Source: Capsulimonas corticalis
Lineage (GTDB): Bacteria; Armatimonadota; Armatimonadia; Armatimonadales; Capsulimonadaceae
Length of the DNA: 64,000 nucleotides
Assembly (NCBI RefSeq): GCF_003574315.2
Contig: NZ_AP025739.1
Span: 7,130,001-7,194,000 of the forward strand
Direction: 5' to 3'
The translations under genes were made by a program, and so were the position numbers. Every line of letters begins with the position of its first letter. The first letter of the stretch is position 1. The notes beneath the pieces are model-generated. The model saw nothing but the letters and a program-made list of their open reading frames with translations, was not told where the DNA came from and ran no database searches. Positions 9,506 to 17,772 of the stretch are shown here, piece by piece.

Positions 9506-10429
9506 CTAACTCCTACCCTCCGCTGGCATGGGCCTCCCCTTCCGCGCGACGTGATCGACCACCCGCTCCAGCCAGTCCTTCAGCGCCCGGTTGGTGGTCG
9601 CGTTGATTATCAGCGCGATCGCGGTGGCGGCGAAGTGCCGCTCGGTCGGGTTGCCGAGCGGCAGGAGGTCGGCCAGGAACGCCACGGCTGCCTGATAGAC
9701 TTCAAGCGCAAAGGATATGATGACCGCGTAGATCACCGTCGTCCTAACGATCACCCGGATATTGAAGAGGTGCTGGACGAACACGGCGTAGGCGACAGTG
9801 CCGAGGAGAAGTATTGTGGAGAGAGTGCCGACGTTGATGAGGCGGAAGTCGCCGTACCAGTACGGCAGGACGATGTTCGTGGTGACCGCGACCGAGGCCG
9901 TAGCCAGGATGCCGGCCCCGATGAGCTTCAGGGTATTGCGGTCCCTTGCGGCCAGCCGGACGCCTGGCCGCAAGGCGGTGGCCACCGCGCCTCCGAGCAT
10001 GGCTACCACGTGCGCGATGTACAGTGGAAACAGGACGCCGTAGGCCGTCAGGTGCTGGCCCGCCTGCACGGTTTCCGCGCCGTCGATCAGCGGGGTGAAG
10101 GCGGAGACCGCGACAACGAACGATGTCTCAAGCCACAGCCGGGCGTACAGCCTGCTTCCACGCCCGGCGAGTTCCGCCATGAAGAGATAGCTCGCTGTGG
10201 CGACGAGAGCGGCGGCGGCGAAGTTCGCCCTTCCGACCAAAAGCAGCGTCCTGCCTTCGGGCAGGCTGCCGAAGACGAAGAGCGTCCCGACCCACCCCAG
10301 CAGGGCGATGGCGAGCAGAGAATAGTAGCCGTGAAGCCTCGATCCCGGATTCCGGGAAAGGACGAAGACCGCCGATCCGAGGAGGAACGCGAGGCAGAGG
10401 AGGTAGAGGGACGCCGTGAGGAGGGTCAT
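9506..10429 (-). CDS. Seven-helix membrane sensor domain protein without output domain
   Basis: The product has 307 residues and about eight hydrophobic segments, starting at once with LLTASLYLLCLAFLLGSAVF. The layout (N-terminal helix pairs, loop FGSLPEGRTLL, then LPYWYGDFRLINVGTLSTIL and a final amphipathic helix DWLERVVDHV) is like the membrane half of HisKA_7TM-type sensor kinases. The protein ends right after the linker helix, so no histidine kinase or GGDEF domain follows. It is followed 186 bases downstream by a shortened paralogue and preceded 53 bases upstream by an acyltransferase gene on the same strand. Role unknown; possibly a membrane partner for the acyltransferase product. Confidence 0.65.
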   Translation of the reverse strand: MTLLTASLYLLCLAFLLGSAVFVLSRNPGSRLHGYYSLLAIALLGWVGTLFVFGSLPEGRTLLLVGRANFAAAALVATASYLFMAELAGRGSRLYARLWLETSFVVAVSAFTPLIDGAETVQAGQHLTAYGVLFPLYIAHVVAMLGGAVATALRPGVRLAARDRNTLKLIGAGILATASVAVTTNIVLPYWYGDFRLINVGTLSTILLLGTVAYAVFVQHLFNIRVIVRTTVIYAVIISFALEVYQAAVAFLADLLPLGNPTERHFAATAIALIINATTNRALKDWLERVVDHVARKGRPMPAEGRS

Positions 10430-10482
10430 GGCTTCGGGAGTTAGGCGGTAATTGAGGTCTCCGACCGGAAAGGCGGGCGCGG

Positions 10483-11133
10483 CTACGAGACCTTCGCCAA
10501 TACTGTCTCAAAATCCGCCGTCCGTTGCAACGGACTTGGGCGTTCCAACGGCCTGCCCATCATCGCGACGATATGCCGGTAGCTGTGGGAGCGCATCGCC
10601 CTGACGACCATCGCGCCGGCCACGTCCGTGACGCCCATCTTCGCGAGGAAGCACTCCTCGCCCCAATGCGGGCGCAGTTCCCCGATGATCTCAAGCGGCC
10701 AGCCCAGGCGCAGGTACAGCTTGTAGGTGCTCGGCGTGACTTCGAGCGAAATGTCGGCGATTGCGTGCGCCGCGCAGTACCGCCACATCTCAATACACAG
10801 CGGCCAGAGCAGCTGGGCCGTTCCCCGGTACTCGGGACGGACGGCCATGATCGAGATGTGCGCCCTCGCGCTTCTACTTGGGATCAGGACATCCGGCCAC
10901 ACCATCTCGCAGGGAAGGCTTTCGCAGGAGCTTCCCGGAACGAGCTGCAGTCCCCCGGCCAGGGATGCGCCGACATGCGCCGCGAAGTGGACGGAGGCCC
11001 GAGCGTAGTCCAGCAGTTGGGAGCCGGGCCGCCATGACTGCTCGTCGGCGATTTCGTGAAACATCCTTATGACGGCTGAAACGCCGTCGTCGTCCGCGAC
11101 CTCCCCAACGGTGTACTGCGCGTCATGTCCCAT
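10483..11133 (-). CDS. GNAT-type acyltransferase (autoinducer-synthase/N-acyl amino acid synthase-like)
   Basis: The product has 216 residues from the ATG at 11133, chosen because GGGGAGG lies seven bases upstream; a longer frame to 11175 lacks one. A core similar to LuxI-like and exosortase-associated GNAT enzymes is visible: ISIMAVRPEYRGTAQLLWPL (strand plus acetyl-CoA-binding helix) and the later YLRLGWPLEIIGE turn. Such enzymes transfer acyl groups to amines such as amino acids. The gene heads a minus-strand set with two membrane sensors, which raises the possibility of signal synthesis and sensing, but this is inference only. It diverges from the XRE regulator gene. Confidence 0.6.
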   Translation of the reverse strand: MGHDAQYTVGEVADDDGVSAVIRMFHEIADEQSWRPGSQLLDYARASVHFAAHVGASLAGGLQLVPGSSCESLPCEMVWPDVLIPSRSARAHISIMAVRPEYRGTAQLLWPLCIEMWRYCAAHAIADISLEVTPSTYKLYLRLGWPLEIIGELRPHWGEECFLAKMGVTDVAGAMVVRAMRSHSYRHIVAMMGRPLERPSPLQRTADFETVLAKVS

Positions 11134-11177
11134 CCTGTCGCCTCCCCGCCTCACGAATATCCGCGAGTATACCACAT

Positions 11178-11199
11178 AATGACCCTACTTAAGGTCATT
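11178..11199. promoter_or_regulatory. Inverted repeat (operator-like) between divergent genes
   Basis: AATGACC (11178-11184) and GGTCATT (11193-11199) form a perfect 7-base inverted repeat around an 8-base centre. It lies between the GNAT gene (minus) and the XRE regulator gene (plus), where an autoregulatory operator is expected. The XRE protein is the obvious candidate ligand. Confidence 0.5.
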
Positions 11200-11297
11200 C
11201 GGACTGTCGTTATTCTGGATAATGAGGAGGCAAGTAACGGAGTCAGGTGGTAGACATGCCTCGGGGTTTCCCACGGCTTCGGACAACAGACGGGGCG

Positions 11298-11570
11298 ATG
11301 AACCAGGTTGGCTCACGAGTGGAGGACCGGCGGATACGGCTTGGGCTTGCGCAAGACGAGCTCTGCGCAAAGCTCGCTCAGGTCACCGGCGGGGCCTGGG
11401 TCGCCGACCGCCGCGACATCTACCGCATCGAGAAGGCGCGTAGGACGGTGACCGACCTTGAGGTGCTTGCGCTGTCGCTGGCTCTGGGCTGCCCAGTGGT
11501 TTGGCTTTTGGTGGGCGAACCGCCCGAACCTGTCGTCTTTCAGAAAAGCGACGACAATGCCCGTGCGTGA
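11298..11570 (+). CDS. XRE-family transcriptional regulator
   Basis: The product has 90 residues from the ATG at 11298; the frame stays open to 11247 but the upstream residues look non-coding. The helix-turn-helix covers about residues 5-60: VGSRVEDRRIRLGLAQDELC, then WVADRRDIYRIEKARRTVTD and LEVLALSLALGC. This is the classic XRE layout, with the conserved DRRDIYRIE recognition-helix region of short phage/element regulators. A palindrome lies 100 bases upstream, between it and the divergent GNAT operon. Confidence 0.8.
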   Translation: MNQVGSRVEDRRIRLGLAQDELCAKLAQVTGGAWVADRRDIYRIEKARRTVTDLEVLALSLALGCPVVWLLVGEPPEPVVFQKSDDNARA

Positions 11571-11715
11571 GCGTGTTCTTCCACAATATCCCGCCTTTGT
11601 TTGCTACTTATTGATCCCTTTCATTTCTCAATTGGCTACTCAGATCACGTGGGTCGCGACGTGCGGTAACAAAATCGATCACCTCTTTGTGTCTTGATCC
11701 ACCTGTCTTTCACAT

Positions 11716-11910
11716 TTAGGTGTTCTCCACGTAGCCCGTAGCGAAACGATAAAGCAAGGCGCGATGACGGAGTTTCGCTGGCACCGCGAGGCGCTCGGCG
11801 GCCTCCTCTTGGAGTTCGTCCGCCGCAACGAGGAGCGCCTCCGGCTTCAGCCCCGACCAGTTCAAGGCAATCCGCAGCAGTCTTCGTGCCCCCCACCTCT
11901 TATTTCCGAT
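11716..11910 (-). CDS. Candidate small protein without an ATG start
   Basis: A minus-strand frame encodes a helix-rich, protein-like sequence: WGARRLLRIALNWSGLKPEA, then LLVAADELQEEAAERLAV and a tail ending YRFATGYVENT. GC-rich third positions fit real coding. No ATG or GTG lies between the previous in-frame stop and this stretch. An AAGGAAG Shine-Dalgarno sits 8 bases before an ATC codon at 11910, and a TTG lies further in. It would follow the Rep-like gene on the same strand. Alternatives are a start by rare ATC, or a 5'-damaged relic. Confidence 0.3.
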   Translation of the reverse strand: MGNKRWGARRLLRIALNWSGLKPEALLVAADELQEEAAERLAVPAKLRHRALLYRFATGYVENT

Positions 11911-11998
11911 CTTATTTTCTTCCTTTTATTAACGCTTCCCACGATAGTGGGATGCAGCTTCACAATAGGCTGTGACAGTCCATCCCAGGTCGATCAAA

Positions 11999-12020
11999 GA
12001 TATCCACAGGATTATCCACA
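11999..12020. promoter_or_regulatory. DnaA-box pair next to a Rep-like gene (origin candidate)
   Basis: TTATCCACA at 12012-12020 matches the DnaA-box consensus exactly. ATATCCACA ends 12 bases before it in the same orientation. The flanking 60 bases are AT-rich (TTTATTAACG, ATTTTGATTG) against a GC-rich background, and the sites lie just downstream of the Rep-like winged-helix gene. This is the expected look of a small replication origin, but two sites are few. Confidence 0.45.
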
Positions 12021-12035
12021 TTTTGATTGGCACCA

Positions 12036-12425
12036 TCATACTGCCTTCGTCTCGACTAGGCGGCGGGGAAACCGGAACCGCAGCGCCCGGTGGTAGTGGC
12101 GGCGCTGCTCCGAGGTCGCGAGGATAGCGCCGCCGTCCGACAGCGTCTCCAGCAGACCGCGCCGCACGAGGCCATCGATGGCGGCGCTGATCGTCGTCGA
12201 GGAGCGGCATCCCGTCGCCGCTTTGAGCTGACGGTGGGTCAGGGCCGCCGTTGACCTCCGCCGGCCCGGCTCGCCGGACTGCCAGCCCAGGGTGGACCTG
12301 GCAACGGCGATTACGACCAGGCACTCGGCCCGGCTGGCCGTTGCTAGCATCTCGTAGATCCCGAGCGGCACCGGGAACGTGCGCATCTTGCGCAGATCGT
12401 AGGCATCGTTGGCATGTCTATCCAT
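12036..12425 (-). CDS. Winged-helix replication-initiator-like protein
   Basis: The product has 129 residues. After a short leader, residues 20-100 read as a winged helix of the phage O/plasmid Rep N-terminal kind: MRTFPVPLGIYEMLATASRA, AECLVVIAVARSTLGWQS, ALTHRQLKAATGCRSSTTIS and AIDGLVRRGLLETL. The spacing of the ATGCRSSTTIS recognition helix and the RRGLLE wing strand is typical. DnaA-box-like sites lie immediately downstream. A transcriptional regulator with the same fold cannot be excluded. Confidence 0.6.
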   Translation of the reverse strand: MDRHANDAYDLRKMRTFPVPLGIYEMLATASRAECLVVIAVARSTLGWQSGEPGRRRSTAALTHRQLKAATGCRSSTTISAAIDGLVRRGLLETLSDGGAILATSEQRRHYHRALRFRFPRRLVETKAV

Positions 12426-12656
12426 GGCGTATGCGGTTAGCTGGTAGCGAGGGAATCATCTCCCAGCCAGCGGGATACCGCGACGACGCTTTCCTTCGGG
12501 CAACTACTGGAGAACATACCGAGGAGCACCGGTTGCCTGTCTTCCCACAAAGCAACCCGCTTTGAACCGAGGTTGGCCGCGTGCGAGGATAAGGAGGCTC
12601 TCCCGAAGCATACATCGAACGGTCGGGGTAACCCTTATTCGCGCTAACTCCGGCAT

Positions 12657-12887
12657 ATGGCTCCGCACAACGGCACACGGCCCGACGGGATCGACAATGC
12701 GCACTCTCCCGAATCTGGGCCGCATATTGCGGATGGGCTCCCGCCAGAGTATGCTCTGATTCTTCGCGACATCCCCGCCTCCGAAGCCAACAAGGCCGAG
12801 TTCGTCCGGCGCCTGCGCACGGTCGTGCGGCAGGTGATCCGGCGCTGCCTGGAGGAGCGGGACGGAATGCGCGAAGGCGACCAATAA
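12657..12887 (+). CDS. Small hypothetical protein upstream of the recombinase
   Basis: The product has 76 residues. A disordered start (MAPHNGTRPDGIDNAHSPES) leads into an amphipathic C-terminal helix (KAEFVRRLRTVVRQVIRRCL). It ends 13 bases before the serine recombinase and shares its orientation, so the two are probably cotranscribed. A directionality or accessory factor is possible from position alone. Confidence 0.5.
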   Translation: MAPHNGTRPDGIDNAHSPESGPHIADGLPPEYALILRDIPASEANKAEFVRRLRTVVRQVIRRCLEERDGMREGDQ

Positions 12888-12900
12888 GTAATCGATTCGC

Positions 12901-14571
12901 ATGGTGACAACAACAGAGGAGGCCGTCATCTATTGCCGCGTCTCTTCAGCAAGGCAGATCCAGGAAGGAAGCGGCCTGGAGAGCCAGGAGCAGCGCTGCC
13001 GGTCGTACGCGGAGGCGCACGGCTACTCGGTAGTCGAGGTGTTCCGGGAGGAGGGGGTCTCCGGAGGCACCCTGCTTCGTCCGGCAATCCACCAGGCGCT
13101 TACGTTCCTGCAGAAGCGCTCCTCGCCCACCGTCCTGATCATCGACGACCTCAAGCGCCTCGCCCGGAGCGTCGAAACCCACATCGCGCTGAAGGCGGCG
13201 GTAGCGAAGTGCGGCAGCCGACTGGAGAGCCCGTCCTTCCGGTTCGAGGACAGCCCCGAGAGCAACTTCATGGAGACCGTACTGGCAGGCGCTGCGGAAC
13301 TGGAGCGCAACCAGAACCGCCAGCAGGTGCTCAATCGAATGAAGGCGCGCCTTGAGACGGGGCACTGGGCCTTCCGCTGCCCGCCGGGATACGTCATGGG
13401 CAGGACGGGCGCGCACCGGAAGGTAATGGTGCCGGACGGCGGGCGGGCAGAGCTGATCCGGGAAGCGCTGACGGGCTTCGCCTCGAACCGGTTCTTCTCG
13501 CTGATGGACGTGCAGCGGTTCCTGAGCGCGCACGGATTCTTCGGCTCGGGACGACGCGGAAGCGTGACGGTGGAACTCAACCGCGTGCGCACTATGATGA
13601 CCGAGATGCTGTACGCCGGGTGCCTTGAGTACAAGCCGTGGGGGATCCAACTTTGCAGGGGCGTGCACGAGCCGCTGATCAGCCTGGAGACGTTCCAGAA
13701 GATCCAGGACAAGCTCGCCGAGCGAAGGGCTCCGATCAAGCGGGCGAGCGATCACGACGAGTTTCCGCTCCGCCGCCTCATCTCGTGCGGCGTATGCGGT
13801 CACCCACTCACCGGGAGCGGCACAACGAACAAGGGACGCCGCTACCTCTATTATCATTGCTATCACAAAGGATGCGCCGAGTACGGCAAGACCACGGGCG
13901 CGGACGACCTTGAGCGGGAGTTCGAAGGGCTCCTCCGCAGGTATCACCTCAAACGTCCTGTCCTACAGGCGGCGCGGCAGATGGTTGTTGAGACGTGGGA
14001 AGAAGAGTACCGCGACATGGACAATCGAGCCGCAGCCCGGCAGATGGAGGCCGGCCGCATCCAGGGTCAGGTGCGTGAATTGACGCAGAAGCTTGTCATC
14101 CTCAGCAACGAGACGGCGATCCGCGCGGTTGAGGAAAGCATCGTGGAACTGGAGCGAAAGCGCCTTATTCTCACACAAAAACCGGCCGAGGCGACACGTG
14201 GGGACGTGGATGTTGGAAGCGCCTTCGACCGGGTTGTCTGCTTGCTGGAAGATCCCTACCAGACCTGGAAATCGGGGGATACCCACAACAAGCGACTGAT
14301 CACACAAATGCTGTTTGACAGCCCTCTGACGTACAGGCGAAAATCGGGTTTTGGAAGCGCTGAAATGTCGCTCCCATACCAGGTTTTAACCTCTTTGGAC
14401 ACACCTAAATATAGGTTGGTGGACCTTCCTGGAGTAAGTTGGAAGCTTTTCGCGGAAGCAATCCTCTCGTGGCTTCCTATGATCGACAACACTCAAGGTA
14501 CGGGCATACTGTACCGCACACCATCGCCCGGCGCGAGCCCGTTTGCGCGAAGGCAACGCACGTCCCCTTGA
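12901..14571 (+). CDS. Large serine recombinase (site-specific integrase)
   Basis: The product has 556 residues, with a three-part layout. The N-terminal resolvase domain begins AVIYCRVSSARQ, where the serine of CRVSS (about residue 16) is the nucleophile, with IIDDLKRLARS and the long E helix following. The recombinase domain carries PPGYVMGRTGAHRKVM and VRTMMTEMLYAGCLEYKPWG. A zinc-ribbon domain reads RRLISCGVCGHPLTG and later YYHCYHKGCAEYG, followed by a coiled-coil region (QMEAGRIQGQVRELTQKL). Family role: integration and excision of phages, ICEs or cassettes between short att sites. It is the strongest mobility gene in the left half and implies that neighbouring genes arrived on an element. 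No att core could be recognised. Confidence 0.95.
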   Translation: MVTTTEEAVIYCRVSSARQIQEGSGLESQEQRCRSYAEAHGYSVVEVFREEGVSGGTLLRPAIHQALTFLQKRSSPTVLIIDDLKRLARSVETHIALKAAVAKCGSRLESPSFRFEDSPESNFMETVLAGAAELERNQNRQQVLNRMKARLETGHWAFRCPPGYVMGRTGAHRKVMVPDGGRAELIREALTGFASNRFFSLMDVQRFLSAHGFFGSGRRGSVTVELNRVRTMMTEMLYAGCLEYKPWGIQLCRGVHEPLISLETFQKIQDKLAERRAPIKRASDHDEFPLRRLISCGVCGHPLTGSGTTNKGRRYLYYHCYHKGCAEYGKTTGADDLEREFEGLLRRYHLKRPVLQAARQMVVETWEEEYRDMDNRAAARQMEAGRIQGQVRELTQKLVILSNETAIRAVEESIVELERKRLILTQKPAEATRGDVDVGSAFDRVVCLLEDPYQTWKSGDTHNKRLITQMLFDSPLTYRRKSGFGSAEMSLPYQVLTSLDTPKYRLVDLPGVSWKLFAEAILSWLPMIDNTQGTGILYRTPSPGASPFARRQRTSP

Positions 14572-14809
14572 GGGAATCCGCCGTTAGTAATGGCGGCATG
14601 AACACCATCGAACAGCGAAGCTGGGACGAGTACAGGCGGGCTCGGCAACGGGAGTGGACCAAGTAGGCGAAGGAAGCCATGCGGCACAAGTCGGAACGCG
14701 TGGCATCGTGCTGAACAACTATTTGCCTAACAAGGGCAGGATGGTTGTAAACACGATGATCTCCTGTGACGACATAGGAACTATCTTCCGTCAATACCAA
14801 TTCGCTTGT
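14572..14809. other. Spacer between recombinase and CRISPR leader
   Basis: No convincing gene. A small hairpin CCGCC/GGCGG lies near 14580, and a 22-codon frame beginning MNTIEQRSWDEYRRARQR (about 14599-14666) is interrupted by an amber stop, after which it stays open for about 15 codons. It could be a relic of an element gene. An att site of the recombinase might lie here. Confidence 0.35.
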
Positions 14810-14966
14810 GTCGTCGGCCTCCGATAGCCCCTCTCACAGTAAAGGCCGACGACTCTTGAAGGAAATTTCCATCCCCGACGACCCTATCAGATCCCCATGA
14901 TCGGGGGTACAATATATTCGTCTACTGTATATGGGAGTATGTTTTCCGAGGACGTCAAGATGTGGG
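14810..14966 (+). promoter_or_regulatory. CRISPR leader 1, with a perfect hairpin at its outer end
   Basis: GTCGTCGGCCT (14810-14820) and AGGCCGACGAC (14843-14853) form a perfect 11-base inverted repeat. The rest is AT-rich just before the first repeat (GGTACAATATATTC, TATATGGGAG). The same hairpin and sequence recur before array 2 at 25287-25444, so the block is a conserved leader. It lies at the end away from the degenerate repeats, as leaders do, so transcription runs left to right. Confidence 0.8.
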
Positions 14967-15808
14967 CTTTTAATTGAACCGTAGCGGTATTGAAACACCT
15001 CTAAAACGAGGACGATAGCGCACAATAAAACTTTTAATTGAACCGTAGCGGTATTGAAACCGCTTTGGCGCTATAGGAGGTTCTCTTGAAGCACTGGGCC
15101 TTTTAATTGAACCGTAGCGGTATTGAAACCTCTGCGCCTCGAAGATCAGCGAACGGCGGCGCGAGGCTTTTAATTGAACCGTAGCGGTATTGAAACCAGC
15201 TCACGCGTTCCGGGAGTTACGAGGTCAATGTTCCGCTTTTAATTGAACCGTAGCGGTATTGAAACAAGTGGCTGCACGAGGCTACAGCGGGACAGCCGAT
15301 CTCCTTTTAATTGAACCGTAGCGGTATTGAAACTCTCCCAGTCCGCTGCCGAGGAAATCGTCCATCGCGGACCTCCTTTTAATTGAACCGTAGCGGTATT
15401 GAAACTATGTAAATAGGCTATGGGCATCAGCCTGGACGGACTTTTAATTGAACCGTAGCGGTATTGAAACAGGAGATTGCCTATGATGCTGATGCATTTC
15501 TTGACCGCTTTTAATTGAACCGTAGCGGTATTGAAACTCTCGTAGCTCGTCGCTTCCGCCTTGCGCCCGTCCAGCTTTTAATTGAACCGTAGCGGTATTG
15601 AAACAAGGGCTCCAATGAGGCGGAAATCATCGCGTGGCAAACTTTTAATTGAACCGTAGCGGTATTGAAACTTTGAAGCGCAAATCTCCGGCGGTTCGAT
15701 AATCGCTATCTTTTAATCGAACCGCAGGGGTATTGAAACGTATGACGGCTTCCCGCGTCGCTTTCGCCCTCGGGACTTCTGCTAACTGAACCGTTGCGGT
15801 ATTGAGAT
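14967..15808 (+). CRISPR. CRISPR array 1: 13 repeats, 12 spacers
   Basis: The repeat is 30 bases, beginning CTTTTAATTGAACC and ending GGTATTGAAAC, so mature crRNAs would carry the usual ATTGAAAC 5' handle. Repeats start at 14967, 15031, 15100, 15167, 15236, 15304, 15376, 15441, 15508, 15575, 15642, 15710 and about 15779. Spacers are 34-42 bases, mostly 37-39. The first eleven repeats are identical; the twelfth has three changes and the last is heavily degenerate, so the trailer end is on the right. Within the repeat, ACCG (12-15) and CGGT (19-22) make a 4-base-pair stem with a TAG loop, as expected for Cas6 recognition. Confidence 0.98.
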
Positions 15809-15884
15809 CCAAAACACGCTGAGAGGGAAGACGAATTTCGCCCCCTTGCTTCTGCTCTCGCACATATTGTAAACCACCGGCGTT

Positions 15885-16844
15885 ATGAGTCAACCCGAGC
15901 GATTACAGTGGATCGACGCCGCGATCCGAGCTGAGCAGTTTCCGAATGTGAAGGTTGTCCAGCAGCGGTTTGAGGTCTCGCGCCGAACCGTGTTCGGGGA
16001 TATCCGATACCTACGCGACCGAATGAACGCCCCCATCGTCCACGACCGCGTACGCGGCGGATGGACCTATACGAGTACGTCCTTTGTCTTTCCCACCCTG
16101 CTGATTACCACCCAGGAAGCCGGCGCTCTGAGCCGGGCGCTGATCGCCGCCGTGGAGTTCCTGGGGAAAGGCGACGCGGAGCCGCTGCGTCTGCTGCTCC
16201 AATCCTGCACACGCTTTCTTCCCGACCTGGATCAGCGTCACCTGGAAACCGTGACCGGCGCCATCCGCCCGTCGCACAACGTGAGCATCCCCGACGCACT
16301 GCTGGAGGACTGCCGGCGCGCGGTAAAGACACGCCAGCGCGTCCTCATCCTTTACTATAGCCTCCACCGAAACGAAATGCGCGAACGCACTGTCCGCCCC
16401 TACCACATCATCAACCACCTCGGCGAGTACCACCTAGTCGCCTGGTGCGAAATGCGGTCCGCCATCCGGCAGTTCTACGCCGGGCGCATCCGCGAATGGA
16501 CCGTCCTCAGTCCGGCAAACGCATTCCTCCCGGACCCTGACTTCGACATTAACCACTACCGGCGCGGCCTGCACCTGCGCCACGGCGAGGAAACCGTCCT
16601 CGTGAAGGCCCGCTTCACCCCCTACCAGGCGCGCTGGATCCGCGAGCGCTCCTACCATCCCACTCAGACAATCGAAGATCTCCCCGACGGCGGCCTCGTC
16701 TTGACCTTGCATGTCGCCGGCGTCGCCGAAGTACGGCGCTGGCTGCTTGGCTACGGCGGCGAGGTCGAGGTGCTGGAGCCGGCCACTTTGCGTGACGAAA
16801 TCGCCTGCGAAGCAAAAAGACTTTCAAAAATTTATGACGCATAA
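15885..16844 (+). CDS. WYL-domain HTH regulator beside CRISPR array 1
   Basis: The product has 319 residues. The N-terminal DeoR/HTH_11-like winged helix reads RLQWIDAAIRAEQFPNVKVV then QQRFEVSRRTVFGDIRYLRD. The WYL domain spans roughly 140-230 (YYSLHRNEMRERTVRPYHII, GEYHLVAWCEMRSAIRQF), followed by a WCX-like C-terminus (VLVKARFTPYQARWI, RRWLLGYGGEVEVLEP). WYL proteins are ligand-responsive regulators frequently linked with CRISPR-Cas and other defence loci. It lies between array 1 and cas6 and reads in the same direction, 56 bases ahead of cas6, so it may regulate the cas operon. Confidence 0.9.
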   Translation: MSQPERLQWIDAAIRAEQFPNVKVVQQRFEVSRRTVFGDIRYLRDRMNAPIVHDRVRGGWTYTSTSFVFPTLLITTQEAGALSRALIAAVEFLGKGDAEPLRLLLQSCTRFLPDLDQRHLETVTGAIRPSHNVSIPDALLEDCRRAVKTRQRVLILYYSLHRNEMRERTVRPYHIINHLGEYHLVAWCEMRSAIRQFYAGRIREWTVLSPANAFLPDPDFDINHYRRGLHLRHGEETVLVKARFTPYQARWIRERSYHPTQTIEDLPDGGLVLTLHVAGVAEVRRWLLGYGGEVEVLEPATLRDEIACEAKRLSKIYDA

Positions 16845-16899
16845 TCCAGTGCAACTTTATTGCACTCTCGGTGTGCTATCCTTATTCCAGGAGAACCTT

Positions 16900-17655
16900 A
16901 TGAGATTGCGCGTATCCCTTGAAGCAGCCGAGCCAGTGATGATTCCGATCAACTATCAGGAGTACCTAACGGCGATTGTGTACGGTTTGCTGGACAAGTC
17001 CGACGCCGACTACGCCCGCTTCCTCCACGACGAAGGCTACCCTACCGACGATGGCGCGCGGCGCTTCAAAATGTTCTGCTTCTCCTGGCTGCGCGGCCGA
17101 TGCTCCCCCGCTCCCCCGCAAATGCTGCGTTACGCTCCGGGCGTCATCGACTGGATCATCGCCTCGCCCGTCGAGCAGTTCCTGCAAAACATCGCCATCG
17201 GCCTACTCGCCTCCGAAACCCTGCGCGTCGGCCCCGCAACCCTGCGCATCCAGGCCATCGACTCTCTGACGCCTCCACAATTTTTTGAAACAATGCGCTT
17301 CACCTGCCAGTCGCCTATCGTCGCCTCCGTGCGCAACGAACGCGGCACGCGCTACCTGCGCGCCACGGATCCGGGAGAGTTCTCGCAAGCCGTCCGCACC
17401 AACCTCCTGCGCAAGCACCAGGTCCTGCACGGCAAGCCGCCCCTTGATGACCGACTCGAAGTGCGCTTCGATCCCGCTTTTATCGAGCGCGACAAGTACG
17501 CGGGGGCTAAAAAGGTCACCGCCCACGGCATCGACATCATCGGCGTCTACGCGCCGTTTGCCGTGACGGGGTCCGCAGAGTTGATAGAGGTGGGTTATCA
17601 GTGCGGCTTTGGGGAGAAGAATGCGAGCGGGTTTGGGATGATCGCGCTGACGTGA
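16900..17655 (+). CDS. cas6: Cas6, CRISPR pre-crRNA endoribonuclease
   Basis: The product has 251 residues from the ATG at 16900, which has CCAGGAG upstream; the frame is open further back but overlaps the WYL gene. It begins MRLRVSLEAAEPVMIPINYQ, a typical Cas6 ferredoxin-fold start. The C-terminal glycine-rich loop is clear: GYQCGFGEKNASGFGMIAL. Role: cuts the repeat RNA 8 bases from its 3' end to leave the ATTGAAAC handle. It must accept repeats of both arrays, which differ at two positions around the stem. Confidence 0.92.
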   Translation: MRLRVSLEAAEPVMIPINYQEYLTAIVYGLLDKSDADYARFLHDEGYPTDDGARRFKMFCFSWLRGRCSPAPPQMLRYAPGVIDWIIASPVEQFLQNIAIGLLASETLRVGPATLRIQAIDSLTPPQFFETMRFTCQSPIVASVRNERGTRYLRATDPGEFSQAVRTNLLRKHQVLHGKPPLDDRLEVRFDPAFIERDKYAGAKKVTAHGIDIIGVYAPFAVTGSAELIEVGYQCGFGEKNASGFGMIALT

Positions 17656-17772
17656 TAAACGTCGAAGCGATACAAGATAAACCCTCCGCCAAATTCGGCC
17701 AAGCAGCCTCCGTTCTGGCTCCCCAGGTCGCTTCGGATTAAAATTGTGCGTACGAAGAGAGACATTAATACG

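Noticed and set aside
9239-10444. Long plus-strand open frame of about 400 codons opposite the 7TM sensor gene
   Set aside because: It is the antisense shadow of the membrane protein; its composition (repetitive Arg/Gly/Asp) has no hydrophobic or domain pattern. The part at 9267-9500 has AAGGAGG before a GTG but stays unconvincing.
12946-13947. Minus-strand frame of 333 codons across the serine recombinase
   Set aside because: Shadow of the recombinase; only the plus strand shows resolvase and zinc-ribbon motifs.
14400-14571. Possible tRNA 3'-end-like att site at the end of the recombinase gene
   Set aside because: No T-loop or acceptor stem could be drawn, and no second copy of the sequence was seen in the window.
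15239-15427. Short proteins read through the CRISPR repeats (repeating FNTATVQLK on the minus strand)
   Set aside because: They are translations of the repeat units and end at each array border; no start signals.
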